Part shown: positions 19,084 to 28,180 of the stretch, one piece after another
How the letters are laid out: each line of letters starts with the position of its first letter
Position numbering within the stretch: position 1 is the first letter of the stretch
The notes under the pieces: generated by a model
Told to the model about the DNA's origin: nothing
Seen by the model: the letters and a program-made list of their open reading frames with translations, nothing else
Database searches by the model: none
Assembly: GCF_000482865.1 (NCBI RefSeq)
Contig: NZ_AXWW01000031.1
Location: 1 to 64,000 of the forward strand
Direction: 5' to 3'
Origin: Actinokineospora inagensis DSM 44258
Lineage (GTDB): Bacteria; Actinomycetota; Actinomycetes; Mycobacteriales; Pseudonocardiaceae
Length of the DNA stretch: 64,000 nucleotides
Program-made: the position numbers and the translations under genes

Positions 19084-20370
19084 GTGCAGACCGGGGACGC
19101 GCGGGCGGTGTTGATCGGGTCGTCGACCTTCGACGACAGCGGGCTGACCGCGATCCCGGTCGTCAAGCGCTGCCTGGACGACCTGCGGCACGTCCTCACC
19201 GCCGACGGTCTCGTCCACCCGGACCACTGCGCCGTCCTGCTCGACGAAGCGGGCTTACCCGAGCTGGGCCGCAAGCTCATCGCGGGGTTGGCAGGCGCCG
19301 AGGACCTGCTGATCGTCTACTACGTCGGCCACGGGCTGATCGGCCGACGCGGCGAGCTGTACCTGGGGATGCGCGCCACCGACGTCGCCTACCCGGAGCA
19401 CGGCTCACTGCCCTGGACCACCCTGCACGACCGGATCGCGGACAGCCCGGCCCGGACGAAGATCGTCATCCTGGACTGCTGCTTCTCCGGTCGGGCGTTG
19501 GGGGAGACGCTGTCCGATCCGGTCAGCGTGGTGCGGGGCCAGTTGGAGATCGAGGGCACCTGCCTGCTCACCTCGGCCCAGCGCAACCAGGTGGCCTTGG
19601 TGCTGCCGAACGAGCCGCACACCAGTTTCACCGGCAGGCTGCTGGACATCCTCACCAACGGCATCGAGGGCGGCGGGGAGTTCCTGACGGTCGACGAGGT
19701 CTACCGGGCGTTGGTCAGCCGGATGACCGGCGCCGGGTTGTCCACCCCGGAGAAGCTCGGCACCCGCACCGCCGACCGGTTCCGGATCGCCCGCAACGCC
19801 GCCGCCCGCGACACCGCCGAGTCGCTGGAGGACCTGCTGGAGCAGACCATCGCGTTGGCGATGGCGCGGGGCTGGGCGAACTTCCGCGCCGAGTCGCAGG
19901 ACCTTGCGGACCGCCACACCGACCTGCTCGGGGCCGAACACCCGAATACCCTTCGTGCCAGGCGGATCGCGCTGGTGAGTCGGGGCGCCTCCGGTGACCC
20001 GACGGCGGCCGAACTGCTCACCGAACTGGTGGCCGCGCACATCCGGGTGCTCGGGCCGAGCCACCCGGACACCTTGCGCGCTCGACGTTCCCTGGCCATG
20101 GCGGTCGGCGAGTCCGGGGACCGCGCGCTCGCCATCGAGATGCTGCGCGTTCTGCTTCCGCACTGCCGGACCGTTTTCGGCGGCGAGGATGACGCGACCT
20201 GCCGCACCCAGCACGTGCTGGCCCGGTACTTGGCCGAGGCCGGCGCCCGTCCGGAAGCGGTCGCCCTGCTGGAGGAGGTGGTCGCCATCCGCGAGCGGGT
20301 GTGGGGCCACGACTACCCCACGAGCAGATCCGCCCGGCTCGACCTGCGCACGCTGACGACGAACGGCTAG
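19084..20370 (+). CDS. Caspase-like (peptidase C14) protein with TPR-like C-terminus
   Basis: About 428 residues. The N-terminal half (about 1-230) is a caspase-like fold: YYVGHGLIG gives the catalytic His (H83) and ILDCCFSGRA the catalytic Cys (C133). The C-terminal half (about 260-428) has tetratricopeptide-like repeats of the kinesin-light-chain kind (LGAEHPNTLRARR, LGPSHPDTLRARR, WGHDYPTSRSARL, about 45 residues apart), as used for protein binding. The start is uncertain: GTG 19084 gives a domain beginning right at ARAVLIG, GTG 19048 adds 12 residues. The next gene begins 10 bp after its stop with GGAGG between, so the two are an operon. Bacterial caspase-like proteins often act in cell death or defence, but the target here is unknown. 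Confidence 0.83.
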   Translation: MQTGDARAVLIGSSTFDDSGLTAIPVVKRCLDDLRHVLTADGLVHPDHCAVLLDEAGLPELGRKLIAGLAGAEDLLIVYYVGHGLIGRRGELYLGMRATDVAYPEHGSLPWTTLHDRIADSPARTKIVILDCCFSGRALGETLSDPVSVVRGQLEIEGTCLLTSAQRNQVALVLPNEPHTSFTGRLLDILTNGIEGGGEFLTVDEVYRALVSRMTGAGLSTPEKLGTRTADRFRIARNAAARDTAESLEDLLEQTIALAMARGWANFRAESQDLADRHTDLLGAEHPNTLRARRIALVSRGASGDPTAAELLTELVAAHIRVLGPSHPDTLRARRSLAMAVGESGDRALAIEMLRVLLPHCRTVFGGEDDATCRTQHVLARYLAEAGARPEAVALLEEVVAIRERVWGHDYPTSRSARLDLRTLTTNG

Positions 20371-20379
20371 GAGGACCCG

Positions 20380-21579
20380 GTGTTCGAGCGATTCACCGCC
20401 ACCGCGCGCCAAGTGGTCGACCTGGCAGGCGAAGAAGCCCGTCTGCGCAACCACAACTGCGTGGACACCGAGCACATCCTGCTCGGCTTGGCGCACGAGA
20501 GGGGAATCACGGCGAGGGCGTTGAGCTCGCGAGGGGTGACCCGGGAAGCCGTGCGGGAGCACGTCGAGCGGACCGTCGGGCGCGGGCCACGTGAGGTGTC
20601 GTCCAGTCGGCCCACGTACTCGCACGCGGTCAAGTGGGTCTTCGAGCTCTCGTTGCGCGAGGCCCTGCTGTTGGGGCACAACTACATCGGCCCCGAGCAC
20701 CTCCTGCTGGGACTGACCCGCCAGGACGAGGGCATCGCCGCCGAGATCCTGCGCGGGCTCGACGTGAACCCGGCCGACCTGCGGGAGACCGTCCACCAAG
20801 CGCTCTCCGGCCGCCCAGGGTTGCCCGCGGGTGGCCGCGATCTCGTGGCGGCCGCGCGGGCGGGCAACCTGCCGCCGGTGGTCGGGCGGGTGGCGGAGAT
20901 CGACCGGGTCCTGCAGGTGCTGTCCTACCGGACGAAGAACAACCCGGTGCTGATCGGGGCGACCGGGGTCGGGAAACGGGCCGTCGTCAACGGTGTGGCG
21001 GAGCGGATCGCGTCCGGGCGGACCCGGTTCACCAGGGACCTCATCGACCTGCCCGGTGACCGGGTCGAGCACGCGGACGCTCCGGCCGGTGTCGTCCTGG
21101 TCCTGGACGACCTCGCCACCGCGGTGTCCCTCGCCGCGACCCGCCAGGTCCTGACCATGACCACGCCGGAGATCTTCGCCGACGTCGAGCGCGTCAACCC
21201 GGCACTCACCCGGCTCTGCCAGCCGGTCCGCGTCGAGCCGTCCACCCGCGCGGAAGCGGAGGAAGTCCTGTTGAGCCTGCGCGAGAAAATCCAGACCCAC
21301 TACCGGGTGAGCATCACCGATGGGGCGATCAGGTTCGTGGCGCAGGTCGCCGACGAGCGGATCACCCGGCAGGCGTTGCCGGGCAGCGCGATCGACCTGC
21401 TCGACGAGGTCTGCTCGCGCAGGCAACCCGCCAACCGCGGTGGTCTCGGTGTGATCGAGGACACCGCGGTCGTCTCGGTGGTGGCGGAGTTGGCCGCCGA
21501 GGGGGAGTTCGCGCAACCCCGCCCGGCGACCACCGCGTCGGTTCCGCTGTTCACCGGGGACATCTGGTCCGTCGGCTGA
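20380..21579 (+). CDS. Degenerate ClpC-like protein (two Clp N-repeats plus defective AAA+ D1)
   Basis: 399 residues. Residues about 1-145 are a full double Clp-N domain (FERFTATARQVV, then VKWVFELSLREALLLGHNYIGPEHLLLGL). Residues about 163-375 resemble the first AAA+ module of ClpC (VGRVAEIDRVLQVLSYRTKNNPVLIG), but the Walker A is GATGVGKR with Arg in place of Thr, Walker B ends DD instead of DE, the pore-loop stretch (KYRGEFE in ClpC) is deleted, and the Arg-finger region is altered (ALTRLCQPV for ALERRFQPI). There is no middle domain, second AAA+ module or ClpP-binding loop. It is unlikely to unfold proteins; a substrate-recognition or decoy role for the caspase partner is possible. GTG start. 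Confidence 0.85.
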   Translation: MFERFTATARQVVDLAGEEARLRNHNCVDTEHILLGLAHERGITARALSSRGVTREAVREHVERTVGRGPREVSSSRPTYSHAVKWVFELSLREALLLGHNYIGPEHLLLGLTRQDEGIAAEILRGLDVNPADLRETVHQALSGRPGLPAGGRDLVAAARAGNLPPVVGRVAEIDRVLQVLSYRTKNNPVLIGATGVGKRAVVNGVAERIASGRTRFTRDLIDLPGDRVEHADAPAGVVLVLDDLATAVSLAATRQVLTMTTPEIFADVERVNPALTRLCQPVRVEPSTRAEAEEVLLSLREKIQTHYRVSITDGAIRFVAQVADERITRQALPGSAIDLLDEVCSRRQPANRGGLGVIEDTAVVSVVAELAAEGEFAQPRPATTASVPLFTGDIWSVG

Positions 21580-21601
21580 AACCGTTGTCGGGCAACAACT
21601 A

Positions 21602-22228
21602 TCAGATCAGGCCCTCGCGCAGCGCGAAAGCGACCGCGTGCGCCCGGTTGCGGAGTTGGAAGCGGCTGGTGATGTCGTGCAGGATGCCCTTCACCGTGCG
21701 CTGGGAGTAGCAGAGTTGCTCGGCGATCTCGCGGGTTTCCATGCCCTCGGCCACCATCCGCAGCACCTCCGCCTCCCGGGCGGACACCCCGGCCAGGTCC
21801 CAGCCGCGCGGGTTGAGGACCTGCCGTTGCAGGCGGGAAACCCGGTCGAGCAGGCGGGCCAACAGGTCCGGCGGTAGCGAGCCGTCGCCTGCCGCCGTCG
21901 CCTCGATGACGCGGACCAGCGTCTCCGGGGTCGCCTCGGCGCGGCGGATGACCGCGGCGACGCCGATGGCGACGGCCTCCAGCAGTTGGGCGTTGTCGAT
22001 CTCGCCCGCCACCAGCACCACCCGGCGGCTGCCCTGCACCTGCAGGCGGCGGAACAGGGCCTGGGTGGCGGTGTCCCAGGTCTCGGCGACGACCAGGGCG
22101 ACGGCGCGGTCGCCCGGATCGTCGGTGGTGAGCCGGATCTCGGGTCGGGCGCGCAGGGCGGCGTCCACGCCCGCGCGGGTGATGACGTCCATGGCGTGCA
22201 GCACGACCGGGATCGGGTCGGTGACCAT
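21602..22228 (-). CDS. LuxR-type regulator with atypical receiver-like domain
   Basis: 208 residues. The C-terminal helix-turn-helix is clear (LAGVSAREAEVLRMVAEGMETREIAEQLCYSQRTVKGILHDI, about 140-200). The N-terminal half has a receiver-like shape (VVLHAMDVITRAGVDAAL) but where a phospho-acceptor Asp should end the third strand it reads VALVVAETWD, so phosphorylation is doubtful. The ATG at 22228 has GAGGGGAGC upstream. It converges on the ClpC-like gene (22 bp between stops) and follows the two-component pair on the same strand. An orphan regulator of unknown target. Confidence 0.82.
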   Translation of the reverse strand: MVTDPIPVVLHAMDVITRAGVDAALRARPEIRLTTDDPGDRAVALVVAETWDTATQALFRRLQVQGSRRVVLVAGEIDNAQLLEAVAIGVAAVIRRAEATPETLVRVIEATAAGDGSLPPDLLARLLDRVSRLQRQVLNPRGWDLAGVSAREAEVLRMVAEGMETREIAEQLCYSQRTVKGILHDITSRFQLRNRAHAVAFALREGLI

Positions 22229-22366
22229 CCGCGTGCTCCCCTCGAGTGCGTCCGTTGGCACACATCCTCTCGCCCCGACGGTCGGCCGAGAAGTTCTCCG
22301 CTGTCCCCATTGGTCCCGATCGTCCGGTCCCGGTCCCACGGGAGTCCCACACCGGCCCGGGACCGG

Positions 22367-23008
22367 TCAGCGCAGGCCGCCGCCCTTGGCCAGCCGGATG
22401 GCCTCGCCGCGGTCGGCGACCTCGAGCTTGCGGAAGATCCGGGTGATGTGGTTGCGCACCGTTTTCGGGCTCACCACCAGGGTTCTGGCGATGGCGGCGT
22501 TGCCGTCGCCGCGCACGATCATGGTGAGCACCTCGCGCTCGCGGGCGGTGAGCGTGCTGAGCCCGGTGGGGGAGGGGTCCTGCGCGAACACGGCGCGGAC
22601 CTTCGCCGCGACCGGGTGCCCGAAGATGATCTCGCCGTCGGCCACGGCGTGGATGGCGCGCACGATCTCCTCGTGCCGGGCGGTTTTCAGCAGGTACCCG
22701 CTCGCCCCGGCGCGCACCGCCGCGGACACCGTCTCGTCCTCGTCGTCCATGGTGAGCACCAGGACCGCGGTGCCGGGGTGGTCCCGGGTGATCCGCTCGG
22801 TCGCGGTGACACCGTCCAAATCGGACATGTGCAGGTCCATCACCACCACGTCCGGGCCGAGCCGCCCGGCGGCGGCGACGGCCGCGGTGCCGCAGTCCGC
22901 CTCGCCGACCACGGTCAACCCGGGCACGGTGTCGAGCAGGGCGGCCAGGCCGAGCCGGAAGGTCGCGTGGTCGTCGACGATCAGGACCCGGCGGTCCGCC
23001 CCGGCCAC
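22367..23008 (-). CDS. NarL/LuxR-family response regulator
   Basis: 213 residues: a receiver domain (about 5-120) with VLIVDDH, phospho-acceptor D58 in VVVMDLHMSDLDG and the switch Thr and Lys (VLTMDDED, YLLKTA), then a LuxR helix-turn-helix (about 150-213; LTAREREVLTMIVRGDGNAAIARTLVVSPKTVRNHI). The GTG at 23008 lies 7 bp after the stop of the histidine-kinase gene, so they are one operon and cognate partners. Confidence 0.88.
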   Translation of the reverse strand: MAGADRRVLIVDDHATFRLGLAALLDTVPGLTVVGEADCGTAAVAAAGRLGPDVVVMDLHMSDLDGVTATERITRDHPGTAVLVLTMDDEDETVSAAVRAGASGYLLKTARHEEIVRAIHAVADGEIIFGHPVAAKVRAVFAQDPSPTGLSTLTAREREVLTMIVRGDGNAAIARTLVVSPKTVRNHITRIFRKLEVADRGEAIRLAKGGGLR

Positions 23009-23015
23009 GCCCGCC

Positions 23016-23690
23016 TCAGCCGGTGCCGAGCGGGATGGTCGCCGACACCCTGGTCCCCACCGGCACACCGGGTTCGATGGACCACCGGCCGCCGAGCTCG
23101 GTGACCCTGGCCCGCATCGACCGCAACCCGACCCCGCACCACGGGTCCGCGTCCCGGCCGGGCACCCCGATGCCGTCGTCGACGACCTCCAGGTTCAGCT
23201 CGCCTTCGTTGCGCAGCAACACGTGGCAGGTGCGGGCGCGGGAGTGCCGGACCATGTTGCTCAGCGCCTCGCACACGACCCGGTAGGTGGCGACCTTGAC
23301 CGGCAGCGTCAGCACGGTCAGGTTTCCGCGTGCCTGCACGTCTATCCGCAGTGGTGTGCCGGAGTCGGAGACGTGCCCGCTCAACGCGACCGCGTGCCTG
23401 CGGATCGCCTCCACCAGACCGACTTTGGCCAACACACCCGGGGGCCCGCCGTCGGTGATCCGGCGCAGGTCCGACAGGGCGCCGTGCAGTTCGTCCTCCA
23501 GTTGGCCGAGCAACCGCGCGGCGGACTCGGCGTCCCGGCCGACCAGGTTGCGGGCCGCCCGCAGGCCGAACGCCATCCCGGTGAGCGCGGGCCCGATCAC
23601 GTCGTGCAGTTCCCGGCGCAGCCGCGCGCCGTCGAGACCCGAGTCCCCAGTCGGGTCGGTGCCCGTGGTTACCGCCTCGTCGCGCCGCAT
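23016..23690 (-). CDS. Soluble histidine kinase of the NarX/DesK type
   Basis: 224 residues, with no membrane or sensor domain before the dimerisation helix. The phosphoacceptor is H29 in [16 protein letters not shown] (HisKA_3). The ATP-binding domain shows EALSNMVRH (N box), DDGIGV and [16 protein letters not shown]. The ATG at 23690 has GGAGGGGACC upstream. Lacking a sensor, it probably responds to a cytoplasmic partner or ligand. It is divergent from the DUF4157 gene. Confidence 0.87.
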   Translation of the reverse strand: MRRDEAVTTGTDPTGDSGLDGARLRRELHDVIGPALTGMAFGLRAARNLVGRDAESAARLLGQLEDELHGALSDLRRITDGGPPGVLAKVGLVEAIRRHAVALSGHVSDSGTPLRIDVQARGNLTVLTLPVKVATYRVVCEALSNMVRHSRARTCHVLLRNEGELNLEVVDDGIGVPGRDADPWCGVGLRSMRARVTELGGRWSIEPGVPVGTRVSATIPLGTG

Positions 23691-23964
23691 GGTCCCCTCC
23701 GCACAACCCTTATCGGCGACCGTACGGGCAGCGTTTCCCCCGTGCGGGTGGTATTGCGGCGCATGCCCCGTTCGTAGCAAGCCCCCGGGGTTCACAGTGG
23801 GAAACCCGGCGCGTTCGGCGGAGTGGGCGGCGGCACGGGCAGGTCGGGTTGCCCGAACGGACGGCTGCGCGCCCGTGTCGGCGACCGTGCCCGGCGCGGG
23901 ACCCTCGACCCGACACCGGCCTCGGGGCTGTCGCGGCCATTCGGGTTTGCTGGAGGGGCGGCAC

Positions 23965-24633
23965 ATGCGCGACCACGAGCACGATCTCGTCGAAGAACAC
24001 CGACCGTCCGGGGACCGCCCGGAGAAGGTGGACGACGCCATCCTCGGCAAGGCCGTCGCCGCCGGGCGACCGGACGTCCTGGGCGCACCCGGCCTGCTGG
24101 GCCTGCAACGCGCGGTCGGCAACGCGGGTGTCGGCGCGCTCGTCGAGGAGGAACCGTCGCCGGTGCACTCGGTCGTCGGGTCCGGCGGCAGCCCGCTCGA
24201 CACCGACACCCGCGCGGACATGGAGGCCCGCTTCGGCGGCCAGGACTTCTCCGACGTCCGCGTGCACACCGGCGGCGCCGCCACCGAGTCCGCGCGCTCG
24301 GTCAACGCGCAGGCTTACACCGTCGGCTCGGACATCGTGTTCTCCGACGGCCGCTACGACCCCGGCTCGGACGCGGGCAAGCACGTGCTGGCGCACGAGT
24401 TGACCCACGTCGTCCAGCAGCGCTCCGGCCCGGTCGACGGCACCGACGCGGGCAGCGGGGTGAAGGTCAGCCACCCGTCCGACCGGTTCGAGCGCGAAGC
24501 GGTCGCCAACGCGGATCATGTGATGAGCCAACCAGTCCAGCGCGCCACCGAGGAACCCGCCGAGGAAGAAGAGGTCGCGCAGACCTACGTCCAACGCGCC
24601 GCCGAGGGCGAGGAGTACGCGGAAGAAGAGTGA
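23965..24633 (+). CDS. DUF4157 (eCIS-core) protein with HExxH motif
   Basis: 222 residues. The DUF4157 domain (about 75-152) carries the zinc-protease-like motif [13 protein letters not shown] (H144, E145, H148). In known systems this domain is found in proteins packed with or loaded into extracellular contractile injection particles, often as a self-processing or scaffold part ahead of a toxin. Here the C-terminus after residue 152 is short and very acidic ([11 protein letters not shown]), with no toxin domain. No tail, sheath or baseplate genes are in the window. The ATG follows GGAGGGGCGGC. Confidence 0.82.
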   Translation: MRDHEHDLVEEHRPSGDRPEKVDDAILGKAVAAGRPDVLGAPGLLGLQRAVGNAGVGALVEEEPSPVHSVVGSGGSPLDTDTRADMEARFGGQDFSDVRVHTGGAATESARSVNAQAYTVGSDIVFSDGRYDPGSDAGKHVLAHELTHVVQQRSGPVDGTDAGSGVKVSHPSDRFEREAVANADHVMSQPVQRATEEPAEEEEVAQTYVQRAAEGEEYAEEE

Positions 24634-24851
24634 CCGGAGGTTCACTGCCGGCAAACAGCCTGCGGGTCCCGACTCGACCGTCCGATCGGAACGCCGAGGT
24701 CACGGCCGCCCCCGGTGGCACGTCGTCCGCCGGGCGGGTGCGGCCGAGACCGACATCCCGGTGAAGTTCCCGCGCGCCCGCCCTCCCGCGCCGCTTGCGT
24801 TGCTACCCTCTGACCAGCGTGAACACTCCTTGACCGACCGGGGGCGGCCCC

Positions 24852-25142
24852 ATGCCCGACATCGAAGCCGACATCGACACGGTGCGCGCGTTCCTGGTCA
24901 AGTACTACGCGGTGGAGCCAACCGATGAGCGCGCCGCCATCCGGGCCCGCCGCCACTTCGACGCCGACCCGGTGACCACCACCCGGGTCGCCAACGCCGT
25001 CCGCCACGTCCTCGCCGCGGACCTCGCTCCCGGCACCCTGCAACGCCTGGTCTCCGTCGCCGCCAACCGCGACCTCCGCACCGACCCGGCCGCCCGCGAC
25101 TTCCTCAGCGTCACCCTGACCGTCACCATGCCCACGGCCTGA
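24852..25142 (+). CDS. Small protein of unknown function
   Basis: 96 residues, soluble, mostly helical in appearance, with no membrane segment and no recognised motif (MPDIEADIDTVRAFLVKYY...). The ATG at 24852 has a GGGGGCGG stretch upstream. It is 218 bp downstream of the DUF4157 gene on the same strand and its stop lies 24 bp from that of the converging GGDEF gene. Codon use is ordinary for the region, which supports it being real. Confidence 0.55.
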   Translation: MPDIEADIDTVRAFLVKYYAVEPTDERAAIRARRHFDADPVTTTRVANAVRHVLAADLAPGTLQRLVSVAANRDLRTDPAARDFLSVTLTVTMPTA

Positions 25143-25165
25143 CCGAGCGCCTTGCTCGACGGCGG

Positions 25166-26467
25166 TCAGCGCTGGTTCGCGTCCGTGTGCGACACGCTGC
25201 CGGAGTTGGGTGGGGTGGCCAGTTTGACGCAGTCGCGGCCGTTGTGCTTGGCGGCGTAGAGGGCGGCGTCGGCGGCGAGTTGGAGGTCGGTGAGGGTGGT
25301 GATGCCGGGGGTGGGGTAAAGGGCGCCGCCGATGGAGATGGTGAGGTCCGGGATGTCGGTGGTGGTGCCGTCGCCCGTGGTGACGGTGGGGTTGAGGGTG
25401 CGGACCTGGCGGCGGATGCGGTCGCCGATGGCGTAGAGGTCTTCGCTGTCGATGTGCGGCAGGACGACGGCGAACTCCTCACCGCCCCAGCGGCAGGCGG
25501 CGTCGTAGCTGCGGATCGCGGACGTGATCGTCTCGGCGACGGCGCGCAGGACCTGGTCGCCCGCGAGGTGGCCGTAGTTGTCGTTGAGGCGCTTGAAGTG
25601 GTCCAGGTCGAGCATCAGCACGCCGACGCTGGTGCGGGCGTCGGCCGCGCGTTGCATGGCGCCGGTGGCGATCTGGTTCCACCAGGCGGGTGTGTACAGG
25701 CCGGTTTTGCCGTCGGTGCGCGAAGCGTGCCGGAACTGGGCCAGCAGCACACCGCGGTGCAGCGCCACGAGACCCACGACGATGCCGACGAGCAGCCGGG
25801 CGTCCAGTTGCAGCAGACCGGCGGCGGCGAGACCGAGGCCGAGCGCGCCCGCTTCCAGGATCTGGTCGCCGAAACCGTTGACTATCTTGCCCGCGCGCAG
25901 GTCCGGGGATGTCGCGAGCACCGCGCCGAGCACCAGCGAGTAGTTCACCAACCAGCGCAACGCCGCCACGGCAACCTCGAACCCCAATCCCACCCAGCCG
26001 GGCGGGACGCCGGGGTGCGGGCCGGGCGCGGCGTAGAGCACGACGGCGGACGCCTGCGTCGCCAGCAACACCGTGGCGGCGGAGAAAACCCACTTGTAGA
26101 GCGGACGACGGCCCCGCCACACCCGGTACCACACGTAGGTCTGGGTGAAGACCACGAACAGGCTGGACAGCGACGGCGGCAGCACCAACGCGCCCGCGAA
26201 GTGCCACGGGGTCAGGCAGTCGACGAACGGGCCGGAGCCCGCCGCGAGTTTGCGTTCCCGCTCGATGGACCGGCACAGTTCGACGTGCACGATCGCGCAG
26301 CCGACGAGGACCGCCAGCCGGGCGCCATCGGTCGGGGAGACGGGCAGCAGACCGGCGGTCGCGCCGGTGGCCGCGATGGCCAGCAGATCGATCGCCAGGA
26401 CGTACGCCACGACTTGCCGTGGCGTGGTGGACAGCTCGTAGCCTTGGACCCACCGTGGTTTCGCCAC
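25166..26467 (-). CDS. Membrane-bound diguanylate cyclase (GGDEF)
   Basis: 433 residues. About seven hydrophobic segments (roughly 18-235) form a sensor-like membrane region, followed by a GGDEF domain (about 250-415). The active site reads RWGGEEF near residue 328 and the inhibitory I-site RSYD is five residues upstream, so it should make cyclic di-GMP and be subject to product inhibition. The nucleotide-binding DLDHFKRLNDNYGHLAGD is intact. GTG start. Confidence 0.9.
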   Translation of the reverse strand: MAKPRWVQGYELSTTPRQVVAYVLAIDLLAIAATGATAGLLPVSPTDGARLAVLVGCAIVHVELCRSIERERKLAAGSGPFVDCLTPWHFAGALVLPPSLSSLFVVFTQTYVWYRVWRGRRPLYKWVFSAATVLLATQASAVVLYAAPGPHPGVPPGWVGLGFEVAVAALRWLVNYSLVLGAVLATSPDLRAGKIVNGFGDQILEAGALGLGLAAAGLLQLDARLLVGIVVGLVALHRGVLLAQFRHASRTDGKTGLYTPAWWNQIATGAMQRAADARTSVGVLMLDLDHFKRLNDNYGHLAGDQVLRAVAETITSAIRSYDAACRWGGEEFAVVLPHIDSEDLYAIGDRIRRQVRTLNPTVTTGDGTTTDIPDLTISIGGALYPTPGITTLTDLQLAADAALYAAKHNGRDCVKLATPPNSGSVSHTDANQR

Positions 26468-26625
26468 CTGCGCCCCCGGGTGCTCAAGTGATCAACTCTC
26501 GCGTTGGGTCAGCGTAACCGAACCGGCACAACAGGTAGCGGCACTCGTGGGAGACCATGTAAACGGTACCCGGATGGCCCACGGCCGTCCGACTGGTCGG
26601 TCCGCCCTGGAGGAGGTGAGCAACC

Positions 26626-26664
26626 ATGCGTGAGAACACCTGGCGCGAGAACACCTGGAAGTGA
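26626..26664 (+). CDS. Possible 12-residue micro-ORF with an internal duplication
   Basis: ATG at 26626 is preceded by a near-perfect ribosome-binding site (GGAGGAGGTGAGCAACC). It encodes MRENTWRENTWK and stops with TGA; the peptide is a RENTW duplication, made by a direct repeat CG(T/C)GAGAACACCTGG. It lies in the gap upstream of the GGDEF gene, on the other strand, and converges with the MFS gene at 26747. It may be a translated leader or a small peptide; no peptide-modifying enzyme is next to it. Confidence 0.4.
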   Translation: MRENTWRENTWK

Positions 26665-26746
26665 TGCCACGCTCACCCGTCCACTGACGGGGGCGGCGGG
26701 CGGAGATCACCCGCTGTGCTGGTCATCGGCGTCGGTTGGCCGCTGC

Positions 26747-28024
26747 TCAGGTGGTGCCCGCCACGTCGAGGTCGCCCGCCTCGCCCCGGCCCGACTCGGG
26801 TCGGGGCGACGCCGCGCGCAGCCACGCCACCCCGGCCGCCGCGGCCGCCGCCACCCCGGTCGCCCCGGCGAGCCCGACCACGATCGCCGGGGTCAGCCAT
26901 TGCGCCAGCAGGCCCGCGAGCACGATCCCCAGTCCCTGCGCGGTTTGCATCGCCGCGCCCGCCAGTCCGATCGCCTGGCCGCGGGAGCTGTCCGGCACCC
27001 GTCGCACGAACTCCGCCTGCACCACCATGTCGTGTGCCGACGCGAACCCGGACAACGCCCACAGCGCCGTTGTCACGGCGAGAACCAGCCCCCACTGGCC
27101 GGACATCAGCGCCGTCGGCACGAGCACCGCGCACGTCGCGACCGCGAGTGGTGGCATCAACCGGGTGCGCAGGTCTGGCCGGACTCCCTTGAGCCACACC
27201 ATACCCAGCACCGACCCGGCCGGGATCGCCGCCAACAACCAGCCAACCGCACCGGTCCCGCCGTGGATCTGCGCCGCGTACGGCACCGCGAGCGACTCGG
27301 GGATCACGTAGAACCCGTTCACACAGGCGATCGCGACCAGCGCGCGCAGCCGCGCGTCCCGGCCGACCAACCGGAAACCGGCCGTCAGCGACCGCCACCA
27401 CGTCTTCGGCGACCGCGCGTCCCCGGCGCCTTCCGGTCGGTGCGACCGAACCCCGACGACGATCAGCAACGCCGACACCGCGAACGTCACCGCGTCGATG
27501 ACCAGGGTCGTGTGCGTGCCCAATGTCGTCACCAGCGCCGCGCCGACCGCGATCCCGCCGACGAGGCCGAGTTGGTCCGTGGTCCGCATGACCGCGAGCC
27601 CGACCACGAACCGGTCGCCGGACAACAACTTCGGCAGCACCGCGTTGCGCGCGGCCGAGAACGGCGCGAACGGCAACTGCACCAGGCACAACAACCCCAC
27701 CAGCACCGCGATCGGTTGCCCCGGCACCGCCATCACCGCGACCAGCGCGGCCCGCACGACATCGGCGGCCACCATCACCCACCGCCGGTCGAACCGATCA
27801 GCGAGGCCGGACAACAATGCCCCACCGGCCAGGCTGGGCAGGATGGTCATCGCGTAGGTCAACGCCGTCCACGCCGCCGAATGCGTCCGGTCGAACACCA
27901 GCACCGACAACGCCACCCGCGCCAGTTGGTCGCCCACCCGCGACTGCGCGTGCGCCAACCAGAGCACCCGGAACTGCCCGACCGCGAACACGTCCCGATA
28001 TCGGGCCGCCCGCTCGTCTCCCAC
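26747..28024 (-). CDS. MFS transporter, MFS_3/EntS-like
   Basis: 425 residues, about 12 hydrophobic segments. The A-like motif GLADRFDRRWVMV and a conserved PFSAARNAVLPKLLSGDRFVVGLAV region place it with the exporters of the EntS/TetV type. The GTG at 28024 has AGGGGG 7 nt upstream; upstream codons to 28045 overlap that site and are unlikely to be translated. Substrate unknown. Confidence 0.85.
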   Translation of the reverse strand: MGDERAARYRDVFAVGQFRVLWLAHAQSRVGDQLARVALSVLVFDRTHSAAWTALTYAMTILPSLAGGALLSGLADRFDRRWVMVAADVVRAALVAVMAVPGQPIAVLVGLLCLVQLPFAPFSAARNAVLPKLLSGDRFVVGLAVMRTTDQLGLVGGIAVGAALVTTLGTHTTLVIDAVTFAVSALLIVVGVRSHRPEGAGDARSPKTWWRSLTAGFRLVGRDARLRALVAIACVNGFYVIPESLAVPYAAQIHGGTGAVGWLLAAIPAGSVLGMVWLKGVRPDLRTRLMPPLAVATCAVLVPTALMSGQWGLVLAVTTALWALSGFASAHDMVVQAEFVRRVPDSSRGQAIGLAGAAMQTAQGLGIVLAGLLAQWLTPAIVVGLAGATGVAAAAAAGVAWLRAASPRPESGRGEAGDLDVAGTT

Positions 28025-28180
28025 GACCAAACCCCCTGCCGGCACACCATGTGGTTCGCATCATGGCACGACCGTGCGCTCCGCCTCACCGGAATCGACG
28101 AAGGCGGGTGAATGTTTGACCACCGGTGGGTGAGCCCATCGGGAACCCCGACCGGCCGACGCCGATCCGCCGCTCGATAC

